Shown: positions 26,085-35,196 of the stretch, in pieces
Numbering within the stretch: the stretch's first letter is position 1
Layout: the number at the start of each line of letters is the position of its first letter
Source of the DNA: JAOUJD01 sp963726405
GTDB lineage: Bacteria; Pseudomonadota; Gammaproteobacteria; Burkholderiales; Burkholderiaceae_F
Reading direction: 5' to 3'
NCBI GenBank assembly: GCA_963726405.1
Contig: CAVSCF010000008.1
Span: forward strand, 1 to 38,829
DNA length: 38,829 nt
Position numbers and translations under genes: made by a program
Notes under the pieces: model-generated
What the model was told of the DNA's origin: nothing
The model's input: only the letters and a program-made list of their open reading frames with translations
Database searches by the model: none

Positions 26085-27542
26085 ATGGATTCGCTGCTGC
26101 ACCTGCTGGCCAGTGGTGCGGGCAATCTCGCCGCTTACCTCGCGGCCCACGTCCTGCTGTGCCTGCTGCCCGCCTTCTTCATCGCCGGCGCGATGTCCGC
26201 GCTGATCCCGAAGCCCAGCATCACGCGCTGGCTCGGGCGTAACACCCCCGCACGCGTCTCCTATCCAGCGGCTGCCGCGGCCGGCTCCCTGCTCGCGGTC
26301 TGTTCCTGCACGATCGTGCCGCTGTTCGCCGGCATCTACCGCAAAGGGGCGGGGCTGGGGCCGGCGATCACGTTCCTGTTCTTCGCGCCGGCGGGCAACA
26401 TCCTCGCCCTGTCGTACACCGGCACCATTCTCGGTGCCGAGTTCGCCATTGCCCGCTTTGCCCTCTGCCTGCTGTTCGGAATCGGCATCGGACTGCTCAT
26501 GTCGCTGTTCTTCTGGCGCGACGATGCCAGCCACGATGCGCGGACGGACGCGCTGTTCGCCGGCGAGGCGAAGGTCGGCGCGGCCGCGACAGGCGTGCTG
26601 CTTTCGCTGCTCGCCGTGCTGCTCGCCGGGACGCTCAAATGGTCCCTGCTCGCGGCTCCCATCGCCACGGTCGAACTGCCGGTCGGTTGGGCCGGTGCGT
26701 GGCAGGGCGTCCTGTCGAACTGGGTTCCGTTCGACGCCGCGAAGGGCGAGGAAGGCGTGAGCGTGCAGGGCTCGCTGCTGATCGTGATGCTGATCGTGAT
26801 CGGCGTGGCCGCGTGGCGCGGCCTCGACGACATCATCGAAGGGGCGAACCGCTGGACATGGACGGCGCTCGGACTCGCCGCCGCCACGCTGCTCGTGGCC
26901 GCCGTCCGCCTCGTTCCCACGGCGAACGGGCTGGCCGTCGAGGTGACGTGGCGCGCCGTCGCGGTCGGGGCGACGCTGTGCGCGGCGGCGTGCTTCGGCG
27001 CCCGCCTGCCCGCGGAGCGCGGGCGCGCCTGGCTGTGGGAGACCTGGCGGTTCGTGAAGCAGATCTTTCCGCTGCTCGTGGTCGGCGTGTTCCTGGTCGG
27101 TGTCCTGCGGCAGCTGATCCAGCCGGAATGGATCGAGGCCCTGGCCGGCCGGAACGACGTGACCGCCAACGCGGTGGCGGTGGCGTTCGGCGTCTTCATG
27201 TACTTCCCGACGCTGGTCGAGGTGCCGGTGGCGCACATGTTCCGCGACCTCGGCATGCACCCCGGACCGCTGCTCGCCTACCTGATGTCCGATCCGGAAC
27301 TCAGCCTGCAGAGCATGCTGATGGTGGCGGCCGTCATCGGACGCGCCAAGACCTTCGCCTACGTGGCGCTGGTCGCCGGGTTCAGCATCGCCGCCGGGCT
27401 GCTGTACGGCGCGTACGTCGACGGCGTGCACGTCGGGCTGATCGCGCTCGGCCTGCTGGGATGCCTGGCCTCGATCGCCGTCGTGCTGATGGCGCTCAAC
27501 GGGCGGCGCTCACGCGCGAACTCCTCTGAAAGGAGAACACGC
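26085..27542 (+). CDS. DUF318 (ArsP/YraQ-like) permease, first copy
   Basis: This integral membrane permease of about 480 residues has eight or more membrane segments. The signature CSCTIVPLFAGIYRKGAGLGP (about residues 72-92) and an FFAPAGNILALS block belong to the DUF318/UPF0718 family. ArsP, which exports trivalent organoarsenicals, belongs to that family. The second half repeats the family pattern (MYFPTLVEVPVAHMF). The open frame continues without a stop through 27779 into a thioredoxin-fold domain. However, AAAGGAG precedes an internal ATG at 27543, and a TGA in the next frame lies at 27527. I therefore list two genes that may be artificially or naturally fused. It is longer than ArsP (about 310-350). 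Substrate is inferred only from family and context. Confidence 0.75.
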
Positions 27543-27779
27543 ATGACCACGGTGAAGATCCTCGGACCCGGGTGCTCGAACTGCCGGAAGCTCGAGGCGG
27601 TCGCCCGCGAAGCGGCCGCGAGCGCGGGCATCGATGCCGAGTTCGTCAAGGTGACGGACATGAAGGACATCATGGCCTACGACATCCTGTCGACACCGGG
27701 CCTCGTCATCGACGAGAAGCTCGTGAGCAGCGGGCGGATTCCGACGCAGGCGGAAGTCCGGCAGTGGCTCGCCGGGTGA
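27543..27779 (+). CDS. small thioredoxin-fold protein (redox-active disulfide protein 2 type)
   Basis: This 78-residue thioredoxin-like protein has the active motif GCSNC near residue 10 and the cis-Pro region STPGLVID near 53. It has no signal peptide, so it is probably cytoplasmic. It has its own strong ribosome binding site (AAAGGAG nine bases upstream of the ATG) but is in frame with the preceding permease. Such small proteins commonly accompany DUF318 permeases and could reduce substrate or the permease's cysteine motif. It is a paralogue of the protein at 29052-29312. Confidence 0.85.
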   Translation: MTTVKILGPGCSNCRKLEAVAREAAASAGIDAEFVKVTDMKDIMAYDILSTPGLVIDEKLVSSGRIPTQAEVRQWLAG

Positions 27780-27840
27780 CGACGATTCGCATCCGGCGTC
27801 ATATCCGACGAGCGCGACCTCGGCCCCCGCCGCGCTTCCT

Positions 27841-28903
27841 CTACCGCAACGGCGGCAGAAGCACGCGCGAGATCGTCCAGCGGGTGACGTCTTCCTCCGG
27901 CTCGTCGCCGATGGCCGGGGTGAGCGCCAAGGCGAGGTTGGTGACGAAGAACTCCCGCCCGACGATCACCATGCTCGCCGGAAAGAGGAAGCCCACGGGC
28001 TTGCCCTGCCGGACGCCTTCGAACGAGCCGACCTGCGCCACGACCCGTCCGCGCTCGTCGAGCGCCACCAGCGTGTCGGCCTGGTTGGCGGCGACCCACA
28101 GGAGTCCTTGCGCATCCATCGCCAGACCGTCGGCGCCATTCACGCTCTCCGCGAACACGTCGATCGCGCCGGTGGCCATCGTCAGCTTCAGCACACGATC
28201 GTCGCCGGTGTTGGCGATGAAGAGCACCTTGCCATCGGCGCTGAACGCCAGGCCGTTGGCGCCGAACGGCGGAAAGCCGGCCGTGGCGAGCAGCGAGTCA
28301 TGCTTGACCAGGTCCGGAGTGCAGGGCGCGCAGGCATGGGCGCTGGCAATGCGGAAGATCGCGCCCTGGAAGGAGTCGGAAACGTAGAGATTGCCGGCGG
28401 CATCGAAGGCCAACCCGTTGGGCGCGGGAAAGCCGACCGAGCCGAAGATGATGGTGTCGGTGCTGGTGTCCGGATTTCCGACCGTGCGGTTGGCCGGCGC
28501 GCCGATGCGCCGGAATCGTCGCGACGTCCTCGATCGGGCCGGTGAAGTCGGCCTTCACCCGCTGGATCTTCGAGGCGCCGAAGTTGGCGATGTACACCTT
28601 GCCGTCCTTCGGCCCGAATTGCAGTCCCAGGAGCGGGGTGCCGCCGAACTCCAGACTGCCGATCAGCCGACCGCGGCCGTCGTACCGCAGCAGTTTGTTC
28701 GGACTGCCGAAGTCGAAGGTGCCGACGTAGATGTCGCCGTTGGCCGGATTGGCGGTGATGCCCTCCGGCAGGCGCACGCCCTCGGGCAGCACGGCAAACG
28801 TTCGCACGTTGTCACTCACGATCGCCTGCGCGCCCGCCGGCGCTGAAACGACGGTACCCGTGAGGGCCAAGGCGACAACCAGGGCGGCTCGCAACGTTTT
28901 CAT
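27841..28903 (-). CDS. secreted SMP-30/NHL-type beta-propeller protein (apparent frameshift)
   Basis: This protein of about 353 residues has a Sec signal peptide (LVVALALTGTVVSAPAGAQA) and a propeller built of NHL/SMP-30-like blades, for example LPEGITANPANGDIYVGT, PNGLAFDAAGNLYVSDS, GANGLAFSADGKVLFIANTG and ADGLAMDAQGLLWVAANQ. Such proteins bind ligands or act as lactonases or periplasmic sensors. No catalytic assignment is safe. One frameshift near 28507 (an extra C) separates the halves. The frame continues as IGAPANRTVGNPDTSTD. ATG 28903 follows GGAG. It is last in the sigma factor-permease-thioredoxin gene string. Confidence 0.82.
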
Positions 28904-29051
28904 GGTCTCCTCCAATTGATGTTTGTCGACCGGCGCGATGCCTGCGCATCGCCCAGACGGTGGAGTCTCGGAGGCGAAGCCCGGAACGTCAAGGACGCCG
29001 CGAAGGCGCGATCGAGGGCTGAGGAAACCACGTAGTCGCTTTGCGATCGTT

Positions 29052-29312
29052 TCAGCCGCAACAACGCGGCGCGGCCGCTGCCCTTCCCAGCCACCCGGCG
29101 ATCTTTTCCCGCGTGGGGATCCCGCCCGCGTGCACCACCATGCCGTCGACCACCACCGCGGGGGTCGCCATCACGCCGTAGCTGACGATCTTCTGCATAT
29201 CCTCGACCTTGACGAGATCGATCGGCACGCCCTGGGCGCGCGCGGTGTCCTCGACCAGTTCGACCGTGCGCTTGCAGTTCGCGCAGCCGGTGCCGAGCAC
29301 TTCGACTTTCAT
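29052..29312 (-). CDS. small thioredoxin-fold protein, second copy
   Basis: This 86-residue protein has the redox motif GTGCANC (Cys10-Cys13), a cis-Pro region ATPAVVVDG and a C-terminal Cys pair (RCCG), which could bind metal or metalloid. It follows the second DUF318 permease by 75 bases. It is clearly related to the 27543-27779 protein but diverged. A likely role is thiol-disulfide exchange supporting the permease. Confidence 0.88.
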   Translation of the reverse strand: MKVEVLGTGCANCKRTVELVEDTARAQGVPIDLVKVEDMQKIVSYGVMATPAVVVDGMVVHAGGIPTREKIAGWLGRAAAAPRCCG

Positions 29313-29387
29313 GGACGTTCCTTTCGAAGGCGAGCACGACGAATCGCGCCCTGGTTGTTGATCGGGTACGGCATCGGGGACGTCCGC

Positions 29388-30425
29388 CTACAGCGCCGCG
29401 TTGAAGACGAAGCCAACGAGCAGGATTCCCGCCGCGACGACGCCGACGAAGGTGGCGATGAGCCGGGGCTTGAGCACGCGGCGGAGGATGATGATCTCGG
29501 GCAGGGACAGCGCGATCACGCTCATCATGAACGCAAGCACGGTGCCGAGCGCCGCGCCCTTCGCGAGCAGCGCCTCGACGATGGGGATGATCCCGGCCGC
29601 ATTGGAGTACATCGGTACTCCAATCACGACGGCCAGCGGCACCGACCACCACGCATCCTTGCCCATGAAGGACGCCATGAAGTCCTGCGGGACCCAGCCG
29701 TGGATCGCGGCGCCGACGGCGATGCCGGCGAGGACATAGGGCCAGACCTTGCCGACCACCGTGCGCACGGCGGCGAAGCCCGCTTCCATCCGCGCCGTCA
29801 ACGGCATCGGCTCGTTGCCGACGTGCGCGCGCAGTCGCGGCATGTCGCGCACCCAGTCCTCGAGATGGCGCTCCATGTTGAGCCGGCCGATCACCCAGCC
29901 GGAGACGATCGCGACGGACAGGCCGAGGACGAGATACAGCAGCGCGACGCGCCAGCCGAACAGGCCGAACAGCAACACCAGCGCCACTTCATTGACCATC
30001 GGCGCGGCGATCAGGAACGACAGCGTGACGCCGAGCGGCACCCCGGCCTGCACGAAGCCGATGAACAGCGGCACCGCGGAGCAGGAACAGAACGGCGTGA
30101 CGATGCCGAGGCTGGCCGCGAGCACGTTGGCAAAGCCCTCCGTGCGACCGGCGAGCAGTGCGCGGGTGCGCTCGGGCGTGAACCACGAGTTGATCATTCC
30201 CATCACGAACACGACCCCGGTCAGCAGCAGCAGGACCTTCGGCGCGTCGTAGATGAAGAACCGCAGCGCGTCGCCCAGGTGACTGGTGCGGTCCACCGGC
30301 AGGGCGGTGACAATGGCTTCGGACACCGGAGCGAGGCTGAAGTACAGGCCGAACCAGGTCACCGTCGCGAGCACGAGAAAGGTGCGCGGGTGGCGTTGAG
30401 GCAACTGCAGGGCGATATCCGTCAT
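29388..30425 (-). CDS. DUF318 (ArsP-like) permease, second copy
   Basis: This membrane permease of about 345 residues has eight to ten segments. The DUF318 signature is PFCSCSAVPLFIGFVQAGVPLG (about residues 94-115), then FLIAAPMVNEVALVLLFG. A second repeat contains GVPMYSNAAGIIPIVEALLAKG. Length and motif agree well with ArsP-type organoarsenical exporters. Other DUF318 members have unknown substrates. ATG 30425 was chosen because it begins MTDIALQL, and the codons before it belong to the shifted tail of the sigma factor. The gene is followed by a thioredoxin-fold gene, the same pairing as at 26-27.8 kb. Confidence 0.85.
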   Translation of the reverse strand: MTDIALQLPQRHPRTFLVLATVTWFGLYFSLAPVSEAIVTALPVDRTSHLGDALRFFIYDAPKVLLLLTGVVFVMGMINSWFTPERTRALLAGRTEGFANVLAASLGIVTPFCSCSAVPLFIGFVQAGVPLGVTLSFLIAAPMVNEVALVLLFGLFGWRVALLYLVLGLSVAIVSGWVIGRLNMERHLEDWVRDMPRLRAHVGNEPMPLTARMEAGFAAVRTVVGKVWPYVLAGIAVGAAIHGWVPQDFMASFMGKDAWWSVPLAVVIGVPMYSNAAGIIPIVEALLAKGAALGTVLAFMMSVIALSLPEIIILRRVLKPRLIATFVGVVAAGILLVGFVFNAAL

Positions 30426-30555
30426 GACGGTTCCGGGCCGGCCACCGACGAATAGGCAGGCCACACATTGAAGACGTTGCAGGTCGGAAAAGGATGCTGC
30501 GCGGATCAGCGTCGCGCGCTGCACGGACGGCGCCGATCGCCGGCGCTGACCTGCG

Positions 30556-31129
30556 TCAGTCCGTCGGCGGGGCGGGCGGCACCGTGCAGCAGACGGCGCC
30601 CTGTCATCGAACCGGACGCCACAATGCTCGATCAGCAGCGTTCGCAGGCGCGTCCGGGCCCGCCGCAGGCGCGCCTTGGTCGCCGCCAGCGTCAAGTCCG
30701 TTTCGATCGGCGTAGTCCTGCTGCCGCCAGCCGTCGAGGTCGCAGCGGCGCAGCACGTCCTGGTCGGCGGGCTCGAGCCGCGGGAGATTGCGCTCGATGC
30801 ACTCGGCGAGCGCATCGACGGGCAAAGCGTCATCGGGGGCGGGGGCCGGCAATTCGATCGTCCAGCGGCTCCGTCGCGCGCTGCCGACGGACGTCGTCGA
30901 TGAGGCTGGTGCGTGCCACCTGGAACAGCCAGGCGCGCGGCTGCTGGACCTCGCAGAACGACTGCCCATGACGCATGGCCTTGAGAAAGACTTCCTGCAG
31001 CACGTCTTCGGCGCGATGCGGATCACCGAGCTGATGCTGCAGGAATCCGAGCAGCTCGGCCTCGTGCGCTAGCCACGCCCGCATGACGCAGCCAAAGGCG
31101 CCCTTCGGCGTGGCAGGGGTGGTGGTCAC
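30556..31129 (-). CDS. sigZ: SigZ-type ECF sigma factor (apparent frameshifts)
   Basis: This sigma-70 family factor has about 190 residues. Region 2 contains ELLGFLQHQLGDPHRAEDVL and QPRAWLFQVARTSLIDD. Region 4 contains LEPADQDVLRRCDLDGWRQQ and LTLAATKARLRRARTRL. The tail reads VCCTVPPAPPTD before a TGA at 30556. This layout, with a cysteine-containing tail, resembles SigZ proteins. Three single-base breaks (near 30845, 30700 and 30600, the last in a G run) must be crossed. The start is GTG 31129. An ATG at 31084 (MRAWLAHEAE) fits the family N-terminus equally well. No anti-sigma gene is adjacent. It begins 21 bases after the chaperone stop and precedes the permease, so it may control this string or the molybdoenzyme genes. 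Confidence 0.75.
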
Positions 31130-31150
31130 TGAGCGATCGACGATCGCGGG

Positions 31151-31777
31151 CTACGCGCTTTCGCCCGAAACGAAGCGCTGCGTCACGTCGGCGAGCGCCC
31201 GATAGAAGTCCGTGCTCGGCCTCCGCCCGCAGCGCTTCGGTGAACGGCGCCACCCACCGTCCCAGATGGGCGCGAAGAAAACGCAGCCGCAGTTCCGTCG
31301 CCGCCAGTTCGTCCGTCGGGTCGCCGATTGCCCGCGCACGGGCTTCGCGAAAGATCAGCGCGAAGAGCAATTCCATTTCGGCGGCGATGTGGTCAGGCAG
31401 GTCGCGGAATTCGTCGTCGATCTCGAAGCCCGCTTCGGCGTAGAAGCGCCTGACCTCCTCCGTGGCTTCCTGGGTCCGCATCGGATCCTTGCCGGCCACC
31501 CAGAACGACTCGTACGGCATCGCCGCCGCGCCGGTCGGATTCAGGAAGAGCGCGAGTGTAGTCCACTTGAAGGTCCTGAAGCGGAGCTGCCGCGAAGGCC
31601 TTGCCGAGCGTGTCCACCAGTTGCGGCGAGTTCGGGATCCAGCTTCGAGGCCGCGTCCCGCATCGAGTCGAAGACGCGCTCTTCCGCGAATTCCGGGCCC
31701 GGCAAGTAATAGCAGGCGGCCAGGAAGCGGCAGAGATCGGCACGTGCGGCCGCGCGCATCGCGTCGGGATCGGACAT
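31151..31777 (-). CDS. TorD/DmsD-like chaperone (apparent frameshifts)
   Basis: This cytoplasmic helical chaperone of about 208 residues would serve maturation and Tat export of the molybdoenzyme. Recognisable pieces are RADLCRFLAACYYLPGPEF, MPYESFW (a Y/PYxS element typical of the family) and the hallmark region FRDLPDHIAAEMELLFALI. The last matches the conserved EPxDHIxxELEF-type motif with a missing leading E. Then come HLGRWVAPF and a C-terminal FYRALADVTQRF. Breaks near 31645, 31570 and 31205 are crossed. ATG 31777 is preceded by GGAG that lies just after the terminator's T run. The corresponding arsenate or arsenite respiration gene is arrD/arxD. Confidence 0.8.
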
Positions 31778-31790
31778 CGTGTTGCTCCGC

Positions 31791-31818
31791 AAAAAAAGGG
31801 GCGGGTGTCACCCGCCCC
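31791..31818 (-). terminator. Rho-independent terminator between Fe-S subunit and chaperone genes
   Basis: On the minus strand GGGGCGGGT pairs with ACCCGCCCC over a three-base loop and is followed by seven T. It lies 20 bases after the Fe-S subunit stop and only 14 bases before the chaperone start, so it splits the operon. Confidence 0.92.
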
Positions 31819-31837
31819 AGTTTCGCACCAAAGAGAC

Positions 31838-32610
31838 TCAGGCGCGCGTCGTGTACTTCCCGACGTAGTACACGTTCGGCCGCGTGCCCTTTTCTTCCTG
31901 CAGGCGGAACGACTTCTTCGCCTTGAGGACCTTCGCGATCTGCGACGTTGGCGTCGTCCTGGTCGCCGAAGATGCGCGCCTGCGACGGGCAGACTTCGAC
32001 GCAGGCGGGCTGCATGCCCTGGCTCGTGCGGTGGTAGCAGAACGTGCACTTCTCGACGACACCCGCCTTGCGGATCGGGTCGACGTCGCCGCGCGGCGAA
32101 CCGGTTCATCGCCGGGATCGCAGCGCCCGCACGCTGCGCGGTATCGGCGGGCGATGCCGTGCAGACCGGGAATCATTGCGCGTCTTGTCGGCCCACTTCG
32201 GCTGGCTGGGCGCGTCGTAGCGGGTTGAAGCTGATCACGCTGTACTCCGTGCCGTTCAGGCTCGCATCCGTCAGCTCGTTGTTGCTGTACGGGCATGCGC
32301 CCTGGCAGGCACGGCAGCCGATGCAGGTCGCGTCGTCATGCATCGTGATGCCTTCGGACGTCTTGTACATCGCCTTCGGCGTCACCGGGCAGGCTTCCAC
32401 GCACGGCGCGTTGCTGCAGTGGTTGCACAGCACCGGGATCACCGAGTGCGTCACGTTGGGGAACGTGCCCTCGGTCTTCATCAGGAAGTCGGCCCAGTTG
32501 TAGCTCTGGCCGTTGCCGCGCTCGCGCGTGTTGTTCTCGGCCTTGCACGCAAAGGCGCAGGCTCCGCATCCCACGCAGCGCTGGAGGTCAATCACCATTC
32601 CGAATCTCAT
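31838..32610 (-). CDS. DMSO-reductase-family Fe-S subunit, Arr/Arx B-like (apparent frameshifts)
   Basis: This electron-transfer subunit of about 255 residues carries four ferredoxin-type cysteine groups. They are CVGCGACAFAC (12-22), CNHCSNAPCVEACP (about 62-75), CIGCRACQGACPY (about 96-108), and, after frame changes near 32225, 32145, 32095 and 31945, KCTFCYHR with CVEVCPSQ. It would carry three to four [4Fe-4S] clusters between the catalytic subunit and a membrane quinone partner. It has no own signal peptide, so it would be co-exported with the Tat-bearing subunit. The gene is 27 bases after the catalytic subunit. No NrfD-type membrane anchor gene follows, as in arrAB sets that lack arrC. 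Confidence 0.85.
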
Positions 32611-32637
32611 GTCTATCTCCGTCAGCTCGTGGGTTGA

Positions 32638-35196
32638 TCAGGCCTTCTGGACGCGGACACCGGTGAACCCGCCGTTGCGCGCGGTCGAGCCGCTGAGGCG
32701 GTCGTAGTCGTCCACCAGGATGTCGTTGTTGCTGCCGCCGCGCGGCGTCTTCAGGAACTCCTTCGAGGCGACGCGCCCGTAGGCCCAGTGACCCTGCCCG
32801 TAGCACTTCGCGACCGTGCCTTGCCGCACGCCCTCCCACAGCTTGAGCTTCACCGTCATCGAACCCGACGGCGAAGTGACCTTCACCATGTCGCCGGACT
32901 TCAGGCCCAGCTTCGTGCCATCGGCCGGGTTCATCTTCAGCACGTCATCCCACGACACGTCGCCCGGATCGACCTTCTTGAACTCCTGGTACCAGACGAG
33001 GTTCTGCGAACGCCCTTCGCGGTTCAGCCGCGACTTGTAGTCGATGAACGTGAACGGGAACTCGGCGAAGCTGCCATGCCGCTTGGGCGGCTCGTAGTGC
33101 GGGACGAACGCGAGTTCGCCCTTCGCCACGTAGCCGGACACGGCGAGGATGTCGTCCGGCGTGGTCTGGAACTTGTTGGCGTGCTCGACGAGGCCCTTCT
33201 TCAGCGTCTCGCTGTAGAACTCGAACTTCTTGGTGGCCGTGTTGAACTTGCCGCCCCAGCCGCGCTTGAGCGTGTACTTGGGACCGTTGAACATGCCCTT
33301 CGTGCGGAAGTCGGCCCAGCTCGTGATCGGCGCGTCGCCCTTCAGCGGCTCCTTCGGCCTTCCAGATCGGCGCGACTCGTCATCTTCGCGGCGATCTCGG
33401 AGAACTCGTAGCTCGTTGGTCGGCGCCTTGCCGGTCTCCGGATCCTTGAACTCCTTCGAGTAGTAGTCGAAGAGATTCGGGAAGCCCTTGGCCTTCAGCT
33501 TGGCGGCGAGCAGCCACATGACTTCGGTCTCTTCCTGCTTGACGTCCCAGAGGCGCTTCACGGCCGGCTGCTGGATCGCTGGCGTAGCCGTGGCCGTTGC
33601 CCATGTTCGTGATCACCGACCAGCCCTCGGCCGAGTTGAACGTGGACGGCAGCACGACGTCGGCGAACTGGGTCATCTCGGACGCGTTCGTGACCATGTG
33701 CACGAAGAACGGCAGCTTCGCCATCACCTGGTCCCAGCGCTGCGCGCCGGTGCAGGAGAAGTTGAAGTTGTTCCACGAGGCCATCATCACCTTGACGGCG
33801 CCCGGGTCCTTCAGCATGCCGTTGGCGATGTTGTTGGTGACGACGCCGCTGCCGGGCCGCGCGTTCATCATCGCTGGCATGTCCTTGGCGCCGCGGCCGT
33901 CGACCTTCTTGCCCTTGCTGGCCGCCTTCGCCAGGTCATCGACGTAGGCATCTGACTTCGGGAACGCCGACGGTCGGCGCGCTGCTCGACTGCCACACGC
34001 CGCCCTCGACGTCGATCGAGCCGACCAGGCCGTTGAGCGCGTGCACCGCCATGGCGGAATAGGTGCCGCGCGGATGCATCGCGACGCCCGGTCCCATCCA
34101 CACGATGGTCTTCGGCGCGGCCTTGCCCATCGCGCGGGCGACGCGGACGATCTGCGCGGCCGGAATCAGCGTTTCCTTTTCGGCCCAGGCGGGCGTCTTG
34201 TCTTTCAGCTCGATGTTCCACCACTTCACGAGGCCGTACGTCTCCTTCTCGACGAAGGCGGCTTCGTCGACCGTCTTGCCGGCCACGAAGAGGTTGCGGC
34301 CTTCCTTGAAGTCACCGACGAACTCGCGGTTCCACAGGCCTTCGGTCAGCAGGACATGCGCGAGGGCGCTGGCGAGCGCACCGTCGGTGCCCGGCTTGAT
34401 CGGCAGCCACTCGTGCGCCTTCGCCGCGACGTTGGACAGTCGCGGGTCGACTGCGATGACCGTGCCGCGCGCGAGGATTCGCCGAAGCGGTGGATCGTGT
34501 TCGGCACCATGCGATTGGACGCCAGCGGGTCGCGAACCCCACACGACCAGGCACTGGGTGTTCGGCGAGGTCGTAGTCGCGGTAGCCGAAGAAGCCCTGC
34601 GTCAGCCCCGGCCCCATCTTCTCGGCTTCGGCGCAGATAGCGCTGTGCGAGAAGTAGTTGCCGAGTGCCGTAGATCTTCGGCAGCGCACCGTACAGCAGC
34701 TCGGTCGAGGTCGGCGAGTAGCGGCCGCGGATGTAGCAGAACTTGTGGCTCTCGTTCGCCTGGCGCAGCTCGATCATCTTCGTCGGCGACGATGTCCAGC
34801 GCCTCGTCCCAGCTGATCGCGCACCCACTTGGGATCGACGCCGCGGCCCTTGGCCGGGTTGGTTCGCTTCATCGGCTGCTTGACGCGGTCGGGTCGTAGA
34901 CCTGCTGCGGAATCAGGTGGCCGCGCGGGCACACATAGCCGTGATTGGACTTGGAGAGCGGATTGCCGCGCACGCGCACCGCGCGGCCTTCCTGCACGAG
35001 GATCTGGATCGCGCACCACTGCGTGCAGCCCTGGCAGGTGCTCGCCACCCACTCGCCCTTGCGCAGGGCCAGCGCCCTTGGCCTTGCGCGGCGCCATCGC
35101 GGCAGACACCGGCGGCTCTGTGGTCGCGCACCCAGCCGCCAGCAAACTGGCGGTCGCGGCGGACGCCTGGATGAAGCTCCTCCTCGTCAGTCTCAT
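32638..35196 (-). CDS. arrA/arxA: Arr/Arx-clade molybdopterin oxidoreductase, catalytic subunit (many apparent frameshifts)
   Basis: Read across frames this is about 852 residues, with a Tat signal (LTRRSFIQASAATASLLAAG). The [4Fe-4S] motif is CQGCTQWC, closing at GYVCPRGH. ISWDEAL follows near 34815. The pocket has GRYSP, HSAICAEAEKMG and GFFGYRDYDL. Aligned on HSAIC, these give the Mo-ligand Cys, His-Ser, Lys five residues after Cys, and Tyr twelve after Lys. That is the spacing I recall for arsenate reductase ArrA (H189, S190, C193, K198, Y210). LVKWWNIELKDKTP and CYGQGHWAYGR are further clade features. The usual ArrA RYYTEG-type segment reads PGLTQG, so ArxA (arsenite oxidase) or a divergent branch is possible. 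At least twelve one-base breaks occur (for example near 35078, 34889, 34817, 34787, 34670, 34560, 34540, 34484, 33965, 33580, 33410, 33360). The start is ATG 35196 after GGAG. Confidence 0.8.

Noticed and set aside
25260..27431. Long minus-strand frame opposite the first permease
   Set aside because: Antisense shadow of the permease and methyltransferase region. Only its last 60 codons (the receiver-domain remnant) look like protein and are listed separately.
28923..30455. 510-codon plus-strand frame opposite the second permease
   Set aside because: Shadow rich in His, Arg, Asp and Glu with no domain; the minus-strand permease and thioredoxin genes are convincing.
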